Positions 8,238-16,426 of a stretch of DNA of 64,000 bases are shown one piece after another. The DNA lies in the NCBI GenBank assembly GCA_039922495.1, contig JBDTEO010000001.1:1-64000 (forward strand), given 5' to 3'. The position numbers and the translations under genes were made by a program. A model generated the notes under the pieces. The model was given only the letters and a program-made list of their open reading frames with translations. It was not told where the DNA came from and ran no database searches. Origin of the DNA: JALYYC01 sp039922495 (GTDB taxonomy: Bacteria > Chloroflexota > Dormibacteria > CF-121). How positions within the stretch are numbered: the first letter of the stretch is position 1; every line of letters begins with the position of its first letter.

Positions 8238-9106
8238 CCCGCCACGCTCAGCACCGTGCCTAACGAGACATGAGGCGCACACTCCCGGAGCGTCAGCTCG
8301 GCGGATGTGGCGTCGCCTGGATGCGTAACCAGGACTCGAACGACGGCCTCATCGAGCCCGGCCGCCAGCCGCTCGAACGGCTGTCGCACCTCGCCGGGCC
8401 GGCCCGCCGCGCCGACTGAGCCTTCGGGGATGCCCATCCGCTCGAAATGCCGGCGATAGGGGGGCATGCCCTTCGAGTACAGATGCGCGGCAGCCACGAG
8501 CGTCCGCTCGGCCAGCACTCGGTCGGGATCGACCGATGTCCGGATGTACGCCATCAGCGGTGGCGGCTGGCGGCCCGCTCGCCGCGCTGCTCCCTCGACC
8601 TGCGACCGGGACCACGCCACCTGAGACGGCGTGCACCAATTCAGCGCCACACCATCGGCAATCTCGCCGGCGAGGTGCAGCATCCGGGGACCGAGCGCGG
8701 CGACATAGATCGGTAGTCCAGGAGGCAGGCGCGAACGCAATTCGCCGAGATAGGCGCGCATGCCCTCGACCGCATGCGCCATCTGACCGCTGCCCACGCC
8801 GAGCACGAAGGTGCCCTTCGTTTCCTCCCACACCCGCCGGGCATGGTCGGCATTAAAGGCGGCCGGTCGCCCCGATGCGGGCACCACCGCGATACCCGTG
8901 CGCAACCCCGTCGCCTTAAACCAGGTGAGACAGGTGTCGAAGGCCGTCGCGTCAGGACCCGCCGGTGTCCATGCTGACTGGTAGCCGAGCTCCGCGCCAA
9001 GACGAACCAGTCGCAGCGCATCAGCGGCCGCAAGCCCTTGCCGCGGATCAAGGCTGAAGCCGACGGGCCGTTGACCCGGCGGCACGTCGCTCATGACGTC
9101 GAGCAT
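8231..9106 (-). CDS. LLM-class (luciferase-like) flavin/F420-dependent oxidoreductase
   Basis: This roughly 290-residue TIM-barrel protein of the bacterial luciferase superfamily has recognisable segments RLVRLGAELGYQSAWTPAG, RTGIAVVPASGRPAAF, TFVLGVGSGQMAHAVEGM, GLPIYVAALGPRMLHLAGEI and ADGVALNWCTPS. Members bind FMN or F420 in the barrel; the F420 option is suggested by the company of DDN-like and PNPOx-like proteins in this window, and remains inference. Two in-frame ATG starts exist (9106 and 9094); neither has a clear ribosome site. It is convergent with dppB. The substrate is unknown. Confidence 0.8.
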   Translation of the reverse strand: MLDVMSDVPPGQRPVGFSLDPRQGLAAADALRLVRLGAELGYQSAWTPAGPDATAFDTCLTWFKATGLRTGIAVVPASGRPAAFNADHARRVWEETKGTFVLGVGSGQMAHAVEGMRAYLGELRSRLPPGLPIYVAALGPRMLHLAGEIADGVALNWCTPSQVAWSRSQVEGAARRAGRQPPPLMAYIRTSVDPDRVLAERTLVAAAHLYSKGMPPYRRHFERMGIPEGSVGAAGRPGEVRQPFERLAAGLDEAVVRVLVTHPGDATSAELTLRECAPHVSLGTVLSVAGQ

Positions 9107-9124
9107 AGCGACCGACGGCGACGG

Positions 9125-9592
9125 CTAGGCCGTTTTGATCGGTGGGAGTGTCCGAAGTGCGGTGATCACCGCGTGACCGGCGTAGAAGGCTTCCCAGAGC
9201 GGATGGCGCTTCGCCTTGAGATCCTCCTCCGGAGCTGCCGCCAGGAGGCGCCGGCCATCGGTCGTCATCGCGCGCAGGTGGATGATGCCGTCGCCGGGGG
9301 TTACTCCGGTTGGGTCCGGGCCCATGTCGCCCAAATGACGGCTGAGCATTCCCAGGAACAGTGTGCTTGGCTTTTTAACCGGCTCGCGCTGGCCGGCGCC
9401 GATGATCCCGCCGCCATTGCTGTAGTAGAGGCTGGTGGTGCCGTCGGCGATGACCGCGAGGCTGGCGACCCCGTTCTCCACACCCATCTCCATCATGCCG
9501 GCGAAGGCGATTGGCTTCGGCGGTGGCTTCTCCATCCGGACCTTCGCATTCAGGATCCGCTGACGGAGCACGGGGTATGGGTTCGCTGGCAT
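9125..9592 (-). CDS. Uncharacterised 155-residue protein
   Basis: I do not recognise a family with confidence. The protein is soluble, starts MPANPYPVLRQRIL, and has a central stretch (VASLAVIADGTTSLYYSNGG) that looks like two beta strands and a turn, followed by a helix with DGRRLLAAAPEEDL. Spacing of 18 bases to the downstream oxidoreductase gene suggests cotranscription. The frame is free of rare features and its third-codon GC bias agrees with neighbouring genes. A Roadblock-like fold is a weak possibility only. Confidence 0.6.
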   Translation of the reverse strand: MPANPYPVLRQRILNAKVRMEKPPPKPIAFAGMMEMGVENGVASLAVIADGTTSLYYSNGGGIIGAGQREPVKKPSTLFLGMLSRHLGDMGPDPTGVTPGDGIIHLRAMTTDGRRLLAAAPEEDLKAKRHPLWEAFYAGHAVITALRTLPPIKTA

Positions 9593-9687
9593 GGCAGGAG
9601 CCTAGCAATCAGTGACCGCCGGGGCCAGGGCCGGTAACTCCCTGCGGCATTCGCAAGGTCGGGCCGACCGCGACCGTTTTTAACACG

Positions 9688-10059
9688 ATGAATTTTCTCA
9701 GAGTCGTCATAACCATCTTCGCGATCGTCAACGTCGCCTTCTGGGCGCTGCTGGCCTGGAGCTGGGCGATCAAGCCGTCCTGGGCCAGCCGGCTGCCCTT
9801 CCAGCTCGGAACCGACCCGCGCTACAACACCCCGGTGCCGACCTGGGCGCGTCTGGCGGCCGCCGTCGCGGCCTTCTGGGCCGTCGCCGCCGTGCTCTAC
9901 CTCACGCTCTTCGCGACCAGCCCGCTGGCGTACGCCGCGCTCTTCGTGGTCGCCGCGATCCTCTTGATCCTGGCGATCGGCGCCGCGGCGCGCGTCTACA
10001 CCGTCCTGCAGAAGGGCAAGGTGCCCGCGATCATCGAACGCCACCAGCGCGCCGTCTAA
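9688..10059 (+). CDS. Small multi-pass membrane protein
   Basis: This 123-residue protein has three clear hydrophobic segments (about residues 5-27, 55-75 and 78-100) and a basic C-terminal tail ending KVPAIIERHQRAV. No enzymatic motif is visible. The gene is monocistronic: it is divergent from 9592 and followed by an intrinsic terminator at 10093. The function is unknown. Confidence 0.7.
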   Translation: MNFLRVVITIFAIVNVAFWALLAWSWAIKPSWASRLPFQLGTDPRYNTPVPTWARLAAAVAAFWAVAAVLYLTLFATSPLAYAALFVVAAILLILAIGAAARVYTVLQKGKVPAIIERHQRAV

Positions 10060-10092
10060 ACCGCTCGGCCGCAAACGCGACGACGACTCAAC

Positions 10093-10122
10093 GAGGAGGC
10101 CAAGGTGGCCTCCTCTTCCTTT
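10093..10122 (+). terminator. Rho-independent terminator
   Basis: GAGGAGGCC (10093-10101) and GGCCTCCTC (10107-10115) form a perfect 9-bp stem around a 5-base loop, followed by TTCCTTT. It lies 33 bases after the stop of the 9688-10059 membrane protein gene and separates it from the next gene. Confidence 0.75.
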
Positions 10123-10162
10123 ACGCGCAGCTTAAAGCCTCGATTAAACTGAAGGCACAGAT

Positions 10163-10609
10163 ATGAGCAGCGAACAACCACGTAAGCCGCCGCCGCAGAT
10201 CCCGTCCGACATGAAGGCGTTCAATCAGAAGATCATCGAGGAGTTCCGGGCCAACAAGGGCGAGCTCAGCGGGCAGATGGCCGGCCGCAAGCTAATGCTC
10301 TTGACCACGACCGGATCCGAATCAGGTCAGCCGCGCACGGCCGTGCTCGGGTTCGCGAAAGATAGCAATCGCTATGTCATCGTCGCGTCGGCTAATGCTG
10401 CACCGGAGAATCCCAGCTGGTATGGGAATCTCGTCACAAACCCACAGGTGACCGTCGAGGTCGGCGCCGAGAAATTTTCGGCGCGAGCTCGAACGGCCGA
10501 TCCTAAAGAGCGCGAGCGAGTCAAGGGGCTGCTGCCCTTTTTCGAGGGCCAGCAGCAGAAGACCACGCGAGAGCTCCCGCTCGTAATCCTGGAACGCGAG
10601 CAGGGCTGA
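10163..10609 (+). CDS. Nitroreductase/quinone reductase family protein (DDN-like, F420-dependent type)
   Basis: This 148-residue protein carries the split-barrel signature of the deazaflavin-dependent nitroreductase family: FNQKIIEEFRANKGELSG near the N terminus, KLMLLTTTGSESGQPRTAVL, YVIVASANAAPENPSWYGNL, NPQVTVEVGAEKFSARARTA and a C-terminal LPLVILER. In mycobacterial relatives this region binds F420H2 and reduces quinones, nitro compounds or fatty-acid-type substrates. The conserved Pro-x-Trp-Tyr around residue 84 is present. It is followed directly by a decayed membrane-protein gene. Confidence 0.88.
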   Translation: MSSEQPRKPPPQIPSDMKAFNQKIIEEFRANKGELSGQMAGRKLMLLTTTGSESGQPRTAVLGFAKDSNRYVIVASANAAPENPSWYGNLVTNPQVTVEVGAEKFSARARTADPKERERVKGLLPFFEGQQQKTTRELPLVILEREQG

Positions 10610-10611
10610 AT

Positions 10612-10850
10612 CGCCTCGCGGCGGCCAACGTCGCCGGCGTTGCGGGTGGCTTGCTGAGCGGGATCCTAGCCCGACTGCTGATGCGCGTAATTGCTCTGCT
10701 TCAAGATCACGCGCTGGAATTCTCACTTGGCGGAACGATCGGCATCCTCTTTACGTTCACGGCCTTAGCCTACTCGCGGTCGTGCCGTGGCCCCTCGCGG
10801 CGGCCGGGGTTCTCCAGAGCATCGGCGTCATTCCGTTGCCGCCGAGCTAG
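10612..10850 (+). pseudogene. Decayed membrane-protein gene remnant
   Basis: The frame through 10612-10785 encodes RLAAANVAGVAGGLLSGILA, then ARLLMRVIALLQDHALEFSL and GGTIGILFTFTALA, a plausible glycine-rich membrane protein N terminus without a proper ATG start. At about 10775-10785 the hydrophobic character stops in that frame and resumes in another as LAVVPWPLAAAGVLQSIGVI, ending PLPPS at TAG 10848-10850. A frameshift or internal deletion would explain this. The remnant abuts the convergent gene that ends at 10847. The family is not named. Confidence 0.35.
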
Positions 10851-11437
10851 GCGCCAACCAGGCGGTACAGCGCGATGGCGGCGTTGATGACGCCCAGGAT
10901 GAGGACGATGACAAAGACACTCCGCGGGCCCTCGCGCCACGCGATTCGGGCGGTGCCCAGCAGCCAGATGGCCGCCGGGATGGTCTCGAGCGTCTGCCAC
11001 ATTCCCACGACGACCGCCCGGTAGAGCGTCGCGAAGGCGGGGAGCATAGCCGCCCTCTGGGCTGCGCCGGCCGTGGCGTAGGCCGTGATCAGCGGCGGCG
11101 CGGCCGTGGCCATCGAGACGGCGCCAATCGATCCGATCACGATCAGCGCCAGCCCGGCAAAGGCCAGGACATCGGCGTATCGCGCCGCCGCGTACCGCCC
11201 TCGCAGGTAGAGGACGACCGGGGCGATGCTCAGGTATCCGAGCATGTCGATCAGGCTGCCCCAGCGGATCAGCCAGGCGCCGGTCGCCCCCGAGGCGAGC
11301 AGCTTTGCTGGATCGACGCTGAGGCCGTCCGAGGGCCCGGCGGCCAGGGAATACATCGCGCCGGCGACAAGCTCCAAGGTGAGGGCTGCCACCGTGAACC
11401 CGATCGCCACCCGCGTCGGGATGGACGCCTTGCCCAT
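10847..11437 (-). CDS. Multi-pass membrane protein of unknown function
   Basis: This 196-residue protein has about six hydrophobic segments, including an N-terminal RVAIGFTVAALTLELVAGAM helix and a C-terminal SVFVIVLILGVINAAIALY helix. Short polar loops contain a conserved-looking IRWGSLIDMLGYLSIAPVVL. It resembles small DUF4386-type integral membrane proteins in organisation, but I cannot confirm the family. It follows the aldo/keto reductase gene at a 11-base gap on the same strand, so the two may form an operon. Confidence 0.7.
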   Translation of the reverse strand: MGKASIPTRVAIGFTVAALTLELVAGAMYSLAAGPSDGLSVDPAKLLASGATGAWLIRWGSLIDMLGYLSIAPVVLYLRGRYAAARYADVLAFAGLALIVIGSIGAVSMATAAPPLITAYATAGAAQRAAMLPAFATLYRAVVVGMWQTLETIPAAIWLLGTARIAWREGPRSVFVIVLILGVINAAIALYRLVGA

Positions 11438-11448
11438 GTCGGCCGCCG

Positions 11449-12486
11449 TCAGGCGGTACTGGCGGTGGCCAACGCCCAGAGGTTGATCTTACTCTCGGTC
11501 GCGTAGCGGTCGATCTCGGCCAGCTCCTCGGAAGAGAACTCGAGGTGGTCAAGGGCGGCCACATTCTGCTCGAGCTGGCCCACGCTGCTGGCGCCGACCA
11601 GGGTGGAGGTCACGCGAGGATCGCGTAGCGTCCAGGCGAGCGCCATCTGCGCCAGCGTCTGCCCGCGCCGCTTGGCGATCGCATTCAGGCCCCGGACTTT
11701 CGCCAGGGTGTCTTCGGTCAGCTGGTCTTTGGACAGCGACCCCGGGCGACTCGCGCGCGAGCCTTCCGGAATGCCGTTCAGATATTTGTCGGTGAGCAGG
11801 CCCTGGGCGAGCGGGGTAAAGACGATGCCGCCGATGCCCTCCTCACCGAGGACTGCGAGCAGGTCCTTCTCGATCCATCGGTTGAGGAGCGAGTAGGACG
11901 GTTGGTGAATCAGGAGCGGCGTTCCCATCCGCTTGAGGATGGTGGCGGCTTCCCGCGTCCGCGTGGCGGAGTAGGAGGAGATGCCGACATAGAGAGCCTT
12001 GCCCTGGCGGACCGCCGTGTCGAGGGCGCCCATCGTCTCTTCCAGCGGGGTCTCCGGATCAGGGCGGTGGGAATAGAAGATGTCGACGTACTCGAGGCCC
12101 ATCCGGTGCAGGCTCTGGTCAAGGCTGGCGAGCAAGTACTTTCGCGAGCCCAAGTCTCCATACGGGCCCGGCCACATGTCCCAGCCGGCCTTGGTTGAAA
12201 TCACCAGCTCGTCGCGGTGGGCGCGCAGGTCGGACTGCAGAATCCGCCCGAAGGTTTCCTCGGCCGAGCCGTAGGGCGGCCCATAGTTGTTGGCCAGATC
12301 GAAATGCGTGACGCCGAGGTCGAAGGCGCGACGCACGATGGCGCGGCTCAGCTCCAGCGGCCGGTCGCCACCAAAGTTCTGCCAGAGTCCGAGCGAGATG
12401 CCGGGCAGTTTCAAGCCGCTACGACCGCAGCGGCGGTAGGCCATGCGGTCGTAGCGATCGCTTGCCGGTTGGTAGCCCTCGCTCAT
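11449..12486 (-). CDS. Aldo/keto reductase, L-glyceraldehyde-3-phosphate reductase (YghZ) type
   Basis: This 345-residue NADPH-dependent TIM-barrel reductase begins YRRCGRSGLKLPGISLGLWQ, carries the catalytic set Asp/Tyr (FDLANNYGPPYGSAEETFG), Lys (ISTKAGW) and His (IFYSHRPDP), and the cofactor-binding C-terminal region (LVGASSVGQLEQNV). The NNYGPPYGSAE motif and the WDMWPGPYG stretch are typical of YghZ-like enzymes that detoxify aldehydes. I chose the ATG at 12486; a longer frame to 12651 reads over the neighbouring secreted-protein gene. Confidence 0.9.
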   Translation of the reverse strand: MSEGYQPASDRYDRMAYRRCGRSGLKLPGISLGLWQNFGGDRPLELSRAIVRRAFDLGVTHFDLANNYGPPYGSAEETFGRILQSDLRAHRDELVISTKAGWDMWPGPYGDLGSRKYLLASLDQSLHRMGLEYVDIFYSHRPDPETPLEETMGALDTAVRQGKALYVGISSYSATRTREAATILKRMGTPLLIHQPSYSLLNRWIEKDLLAVLGEEGIGGIVFTPLAQGLLTDKYLNGIPEGSRASRPGSLSKDQLTEDTLAKVRGLNAIAKRRGQTLAQMALAWTLRDPRVTSTLVGASSVGQLEQNVAALDHLEFSSEELAEIDRYATESKINLWALATASTA

Positions 12487-12508
12487 CTGGAGCGATGCTA
12501 CCGCGAAT

Positions 12509-13021
12509 TCAGTTGCCGGTGGCGGCGAACCAGGCTCCGCCGGGGGAGGTGACAAAGATGATCGGGGCAATGCACGGGTGCGGCAATTGGACGGTGGCGC
12601 GCTGGCTGCCATCCCCTTCCTTGTCCACCGGGAAGGTACCGGTCGAGACATTGGCGACGGTCGCCTGACCGGCCGCGTCGATGGTCTGGCAGCTCACGAT
12701 CGCCTTCATCTGCGCGATCGGGTTGGTGCCGCGCAAGGCGACCGGGACCGGCGCGCGGTTCGCCAGCACGAGGCCGTTCACCCGGACGGCCACCCGGCCG
12801 TCGCGGTCGAGCGACCCACGGGCGCCGTCGATCATCCAGGGAAGCCCGCCGCCGGGCAGTCCGCGAACCGGATTGGCGGCCCCGGCGTAGGGACCGGTGA
12901 CCGGCGCCATGGTTTCGAATTTCAGGATCGTGCCGGGGTCGGCGGTCGCGGCCGTGCCGAGGAAGACGGCCACGAGCGCGGCCAGGCTGGCGGGTAGGGC
13001 GAGCCGAAGGAGAATGGTCAC
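12509..13021 (-). CDS. Secreted hypothetical protein
   Basis: This 170-residue protein has a clean signal peptide (LLRLALPASLAALVAVFLG, likely cleaved near ATA-DPG at residues 25-28). The mature part is beta-rich, with two cysteines (VSCQTID and HPCIAP) that could pair, and ends with a glycine-rich FVTSPGGAWFAATGN. The GTG start at 13021 follows AGGAGGT. No family was recognised. The downstream gene is 22 bases away on the same strand. Confidence 0.65.
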   Translation of the reverse strand: MTILLRLALPASLAALVAVFLGTAATADPGTILKFETMAPVTGPYAGAANPVRGLPGGGLPWMIDGARGSLDRDGRVAVRVNGLVLANRAPVPVALRGTNPIAQMKAIVSCQTIDAAGQATVANVSTGTFPVDKEGDGSQRATVQLPHPCIAPIIFVTSPGGAWFAATGN

Positions 13022-13614
13022 AGGTCAACTACCTCCTAAATGCGTGCTAACGAGATGCCCACCCCGAGGTGGCCATTGCTAGCTACGAGAAGCGGTTACA
13101 GATAGTGTCGGAATTCTCTTGGAATGAGGGCTTGATTTAGCCGGGTCGACCTGCTAACACTTCGAGCAGCGGGCCCATACGACCCAACCGACGAACTGGC
13201 GAACTCCTCCAGCTGGCGCTGGTGGCGCTGTCCTATTTCACCGCGGCTCGGTTGAGCCTGAACCTGTCCCTGGTACACGACCAGGAGCAAGGTCCAGCCC
13301 TTGGGCATAGCCGCTTGCATTCGTGGCGGGTCATCGACGGATCGACGATGCATCGACGCCCGTGCGCACGAAGTGCGCGTGAAACGTATTCAAAAATCGG
13401 GAGACCACCTCCCCACCTAGCTTCAGCACAACACTCCCCCCCATACTCGCCGTGGAGGGCTTAGACCTCGAGCACCTTCGCTCACATTCCCGACCGGCCC
13501 TGGAGGGCCGGTATCATGGTCCGGGCGCGGCGCGTTTCTTTCGGCGCCTCGGTCGGGCGATGAGAGGCCCAATCGAGGCGCTTTCTTTCCCCGCTTGGAA
13601 TTTTGATGAGCCCG
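13022..13614. other. 593-bp interval without an intact gene
   Basis: No convincing complete gene is seen. A plus-strand frame at about 13192-13290 encodes LLQLALVALSYFTAARLSLN, which looks like the first helix of a MASE1 sensor domain, then loses that character, so it may be a gene remnant. A perfect 8-bp hairpin (ACCGGCCC, 13493-13500; GGGCCGGT, 13505-13512) lies near the right end without a T run. A short minus-strand frame at 13096-13353 has no protein-like features. Confidence 0.4.
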
Positions 13615-14232
13615 CTAGCACCAAACGCCAATCGTTATGAGGGCAGTCCCGACGAGGATCAGCACTCCCCCGATGGCCTGCACGAACCGAGAGCCACCAC
13701 CGACCTTGGCAACCTTTTCCTCCACGCGGACCAGCTCGCCGGAGAGCCGCGTCTCTACCTTGGCATCTGCCGCACGCCAGTCCGTCCGCTCTTGATCCAG
13801 GCGCTGCCCTAAACGTCCTTGTTCCTTACGAAGCTCGACCAGTTGGCGCTCGGCGCTGCTGAGCCGCTCTTCCGCCGTGGCCCCCGCAGCCGGCGCAACG
13901 GTCACCGTGGGGGCGTGGGTGGAGATGCTCAGCCGCGCCGTCCCAGGCTCAACAACGACGGGCTTCCTACGGCGAATGCCCACCCCGCCGAGGATGGCCC
14001 AGACCGACCGATCCAATGCACTCCCAATGTCGCCAACCCAGGATGGAAGCCCGAGCGCCTGCTCCGTCTGCCAAATAGCCCGGAAGACCAGGGCGACGCC
14101 GTCGATCTGCAGGATTCCGCCGACACTCATCAGCACGCGCCCCGGCATCCAATTTCCCGTGAGACCTTGGGCTACCGACGCCGCGATGGCAACCACGGTG
14201 ATGACTACCAGCCCGTAGGTGATCTTCCGCAC
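13615..14232 (-). CDS. Membrane protein with central coiled coil, unknown function
   Basis: This 205-residue protein has hydrophobic helices near the N terminus (residues 5-24 and about 33-52) and at the C terminus (about 183-204). Between them is a charged coiled-coil-like region (TAEERLSSAERQLVELRKEQ and onward to about residue 175). Such proteins often span the membrane with a long soluble hairpin. It starts with GTG. It is the most downstream of a run of poorly conserved minus-strand genes (13615-16426). Function unknown. Confidence 0.6.
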   Translation of the reverse strand: MRKITYGLVVITVVAIAASVAQGLTGNWMPGRVLMSVGGILQIDGVALVFRAIWQTEQALGLPSWVGDIGSALDRSVWAILGGVGIRRRKPVVVEPGTARLSISTHAPTVTVAPAAGATAEERLSSAERQLVELRKEQGRLGQRLDQERTDWRAADAKVETRLSGELVRVEEKVAKVGGGSRFVQAIGGVLILVGTALITIGVWC

Positions 14233-14337
14233 CTGCCCATCCTAGAGACCTGTCCGACGCCAAAGGATGGCGCAAATGTGCGCCAACCGTGGAGCGGCAT
14301 CGCCGCACTGAAAAACCCCGGCCTGGTCGCGAGCCTT

Positions 14338-14370
14338 AACCCTGGTGGCAAATCTGCCACCAGGGTTTTT
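14338..14370 (+). terminator. Strong plus-strand intrinsic terminator without an upstream plus-strand gene
   Basis: AACCCTGGTGGCA (14338-14350) and TGCCACCAGGGTT (14355-14367) form a perfect 13-bp stem with an AATC loop, followed by a T run (14366-14370). The T run makes it a terminator for rightward transcription, yet the flanking genes on both sides read leftward. On the minus strand no T run follows the hairpin. It may end an unannotated rightward RNA. Confidence 0.6.
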
Positions 14371-14379
14371 CCTTTCCCC

Positions 14380-14985
14380 CTACCGCCTGCGGCGCGGCGT
14401 TGGCATCGGCATGGCTCGGTTGCCGCCGGCCTGCAGCTTGACCAAGCGCGAACGGTACGGGTTTTCGCGCCCGTCGATAATGGCCCACCCTCTCACCCCT
14501 TTGCGGAGGTCCATCCCTCGCTCCGCGAGCCCGCCGAATGAGTGCTCCCACGGCTGCCCCTGGTTCCGTTCGAGGCGCTGGGGAACCGTCCTAAGGTGAC
14601 CCTCGACGCGGACTTCCTCATCGGCGGTTCCGCGTCCGACTACGCCTACGGACCGAACGAACACCGGATCCCGCAGGCTCCGATTGGTCACCGTGAACTC
14701 GATCGCGTCGAATGGGTCGCCCGAAGCCGAGGGCGAACCCCCGAATGAGACGAAAGGGCCGTGGTCGAGCGTCTGTCGAGACGTGATCTTCACGAACTGC
14801 CGGTATCGCAAGTACCCGCCGACGAGCCCAACGACGAGCGCGGCCGCTGGGACGTAGGGGAGGAGCGCCTTCACGGTTTGACCGGTCGCGGCCTCAACAG
14901 CCGCCGGACTCGTCGAGATCGTAAATGAGATCGCCGATAGTGGAGGGGTCCCAATGACCAACGCTGACCGGACTTCCCAGTTCAA
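14380..14985 (-). CDS. Hypothetical membrane-anchored protein
   Basis: The frame encodes up to 201 residues. A hydrophobic helix (LLPYVPAAALVVGLVGGYL) is followed by a soluble domain containing IEFTVTNRSLRDPVFVRSVG and ENPYRSRLVKLQAGGNRAMP. The ATG at 14985 would overlap the upstream lipoprotein gene by 92 bases; a GTG at 14874, just before the helix and 20 bases after the lipoprotein stop, is a more natural start and would give 164 residues. No family recognised. The basic C-terminal tail ends RRRR. Confidence 0.5.
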   Translation of the reverse strand: MNWEVRSALVIGTPPLSAISFTISTSPAAVEAATGQTVKALLPYVPAAALVVGLVGGYLRYRQFVKITSRQTLDHGPFVSFGGSPSASGDPFDAIEFTVTNRSLRDPVFVRSVGVVGRGTADEEVRVEGHLRTVPQRLERNQGQPWEHSFGGLAERGMDLRKGVRGWAIIDGRENPYRSRLVKLQAGGNRAMPMPTPRRRR

Positions 14986-15502
14986 TCAGGAAGGTCCCAG
15001 CGGTGTCGTTTGCTCCTGGGTCGCCGGCGATGGACGCCGACTTGTAGTAGAAGATTTCACACGCCCTTGACGTCTTCGCTGATTGGAATTGCGAGTCGGC
15101 CGGCGCGATTCCCAGCTTCGTGAGTGATGCCTTCACCTGCGCGTCGCTCATGGATTGGTCGAGGTTTTGATCAACCGAGACGATGACGCCGCCGCCGGAA
15201 CAGCGCGCTGTGAGCTGCGGCAGCCCGTTGTTTGGCCCGCCTGAGATGGTGGCGCCGAAGTCGCTCGTGTACGCGGGGTCTTGACGGTGAGCCTGGCGGA
15301 ACTGGCCGATCGTTGCGCCGAGGCCCGTGAGGCTTCCGCTGTCCGGACCGCCGCCGCCAGGGCAGTTGACGCTTGCCGCGTCGTTTGGTGTCGCTCCTGG
15401 GGTATTGGCCAGCCCGGTGCTGCCTGGAGACGTTGAGGTGCCGGCTTCACCGCAGCCGGCCATGATTACCACTGGGGCTGCCCCAATGAGGCGAGATCTC
15501 AA
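14894..15502 (-). CDS. Putative lipoprotein, unknown function
   Basis: This 202-residue protein has a short lipoprotein signal (GAAPVVIMAGC, Cys17), then a low-complexity Thr/Ser/Gly/Pro linker. The folded part includes TIGQFRQAHRQDP, VIVSVDQNLDQSMSDAQVKA and a second cysteine pair region (ARCSGG, SRACEIFYY). It is likely exported and tethered to the membrane. The following minus-strand gene overlaps or closely follows it. I do not recognise the family. Confidence 0.6.
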   Translation of the reverse strand: MRSRLIGAAPVVIMAGCGEAGTSTSPGSTGLANTPGATPNDAASVNCPGGGGPDSGSLTGLGATIGQFRQAHRQDPAYTSDFGATISGGPNNGLPQLTARCSGGGVIVSVDQNLDQSMSDAQVKASLTKLGIAPADSQFQSAKTSRACEIFYYKSASIAGDPGANDTAGTFLIELGSPVSVGHWDPSTIGDLIYDLDESGGC

Positions 15503-15631
15503 CGCGATCCCATCCTACGCGAGCGCACCTGACACAAGGCTGCCGCTTCGACGAACTCTTCGAGGTGGTGCTGGTCGATCCCGAAACCAAACGCGAACAC
15601 ATTCTCCAGAAGAAGCAAGCCAAGGAGTTGC

Positions 15632-16426
15632 CTACTTGACGAGGCCCTCCCGCCCGTATGCTTCAATTTCATTGAGAACGAGTTTGAATAGACCGCCGTC
15701 GCCGGGTGTTTTTTCACACCTTATGGCCGGTGGATTGCTTCTGGTGCGCCGACCGCTGTTGAGGATCACCCACATCTGCTTGCCAGAGCGATAGAAGGTG
15801 AATGGCAGAGTGGTGGAGAGCCGTTGAAGGATGAGGTTCACGTTCTTTCCCTCCTTTTCCTGTTGCTCCTTGGCGTCTTCCCAGATCGTGATCGCCGATC
15901 TGATATCCGTTTGGACGGCAGCCGCGCCACGGTTACCGAAGAGCTTGCCGTATTCTGCGAGCAGGGCGGGATCACCGTCAGGGTCAAGAATGCTGACCCG
16001 AACAGTGGCGCTCAGCGTGGCTGCTCTCTCGATAATCGCTCGGGCATGATTGCTCGCGAAACTACGGCCTAAAACCAGACCAACGTCTACGTCCCCGGGA
16101 TTGTCCTCAAAGAATTGCGATAAAACGACACCCTCCCATCGAGTGATTCCCAGGATTCCCTCGTTTACCACGTCGTCTTGAAGGCGAACCATCGCCAGAA
16201 CCTCGTCCAGCACCTGACGCCTTAGGAAAACATCGGACAGCAGTCCAACGAAGGCAGCCGTGAGGGCAGCAACTCCGATGCCGGTCAACACTGTGCCCAG
16301 AACGTTGCGTGCCAGTCCCGCCAGGAAGAGGAGAATCAGTCCCACCGCGGCGGCAACGAGACTCGTGGGGATCAGCCTGAGATTCACGATCTCCCGCCGC
16401 AACCCAGCCTGATCGTTCCGCTTCAT
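15632..16426 (-). CDS. Two-helix membrane protein with a soluble PLD-like/DUF5919-like domain
   Basis: This 264-residue protein has two adjacent membrane helices near the N terminus (LIPTSLVAAAVGLILLFLAG and TVLTGIGVAALTAAFVGLLS). A cytoplasmic domain follows with LGRSFASNHARAIIERAATL, TVRVSILDPDGDPAL, and near the end LPFTFYRSGKQMWVIL. The pattern of a helix, then VRVSILDPDxD, resembles the phospholipase-D-like fold of DUF5919-type domains, but no HKD catalytic motif is visible, so sensing or binding is likelier than catalysis (inference). I chose the ATG at 16426; a TTG at 16465 is possible. Membrane-anchored proteins of this layout occur in bacterial stress and immunity systems, but no partner gene here supports that role. 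Confidence 0.6.
   Translation of the reverse strand: MKRNDQAGLRREIVNLRLIPTSLVAAAVGLILLFLAGLARNVLGTVLTGIGVAALTAAFVGLLSDVFLRRQVLDEVLAMVRLQDDVVNEGILGITRWEGVVLSQFFEDNPGDVDVGLVLGRSFASNHARAIIERAATLSATVRVSILDPDGDPALLAEYGKLFGNRGAAAVQTDIRSAITIWEDAKEQQEKEGKNVNLILQRLSTTLPFTFYRSGKQMWVILNSGRRTRSNPPAIRCEKTPGDGGLFKLVLNEIEAYGREGLVK

Noticed and set aside
13096..13353. 85-codon minus-strand frame in the 593-bp gap
   Set aside because: No ribosome site, no hydrophobic or domain pattern, and poor codon bias.
15632..16426. Call of the two-helix protein as an anti-phage effector
   Set aside because: Topology alone is not enough; no cyclase, nuclease or sensor partner is encoded next to it.
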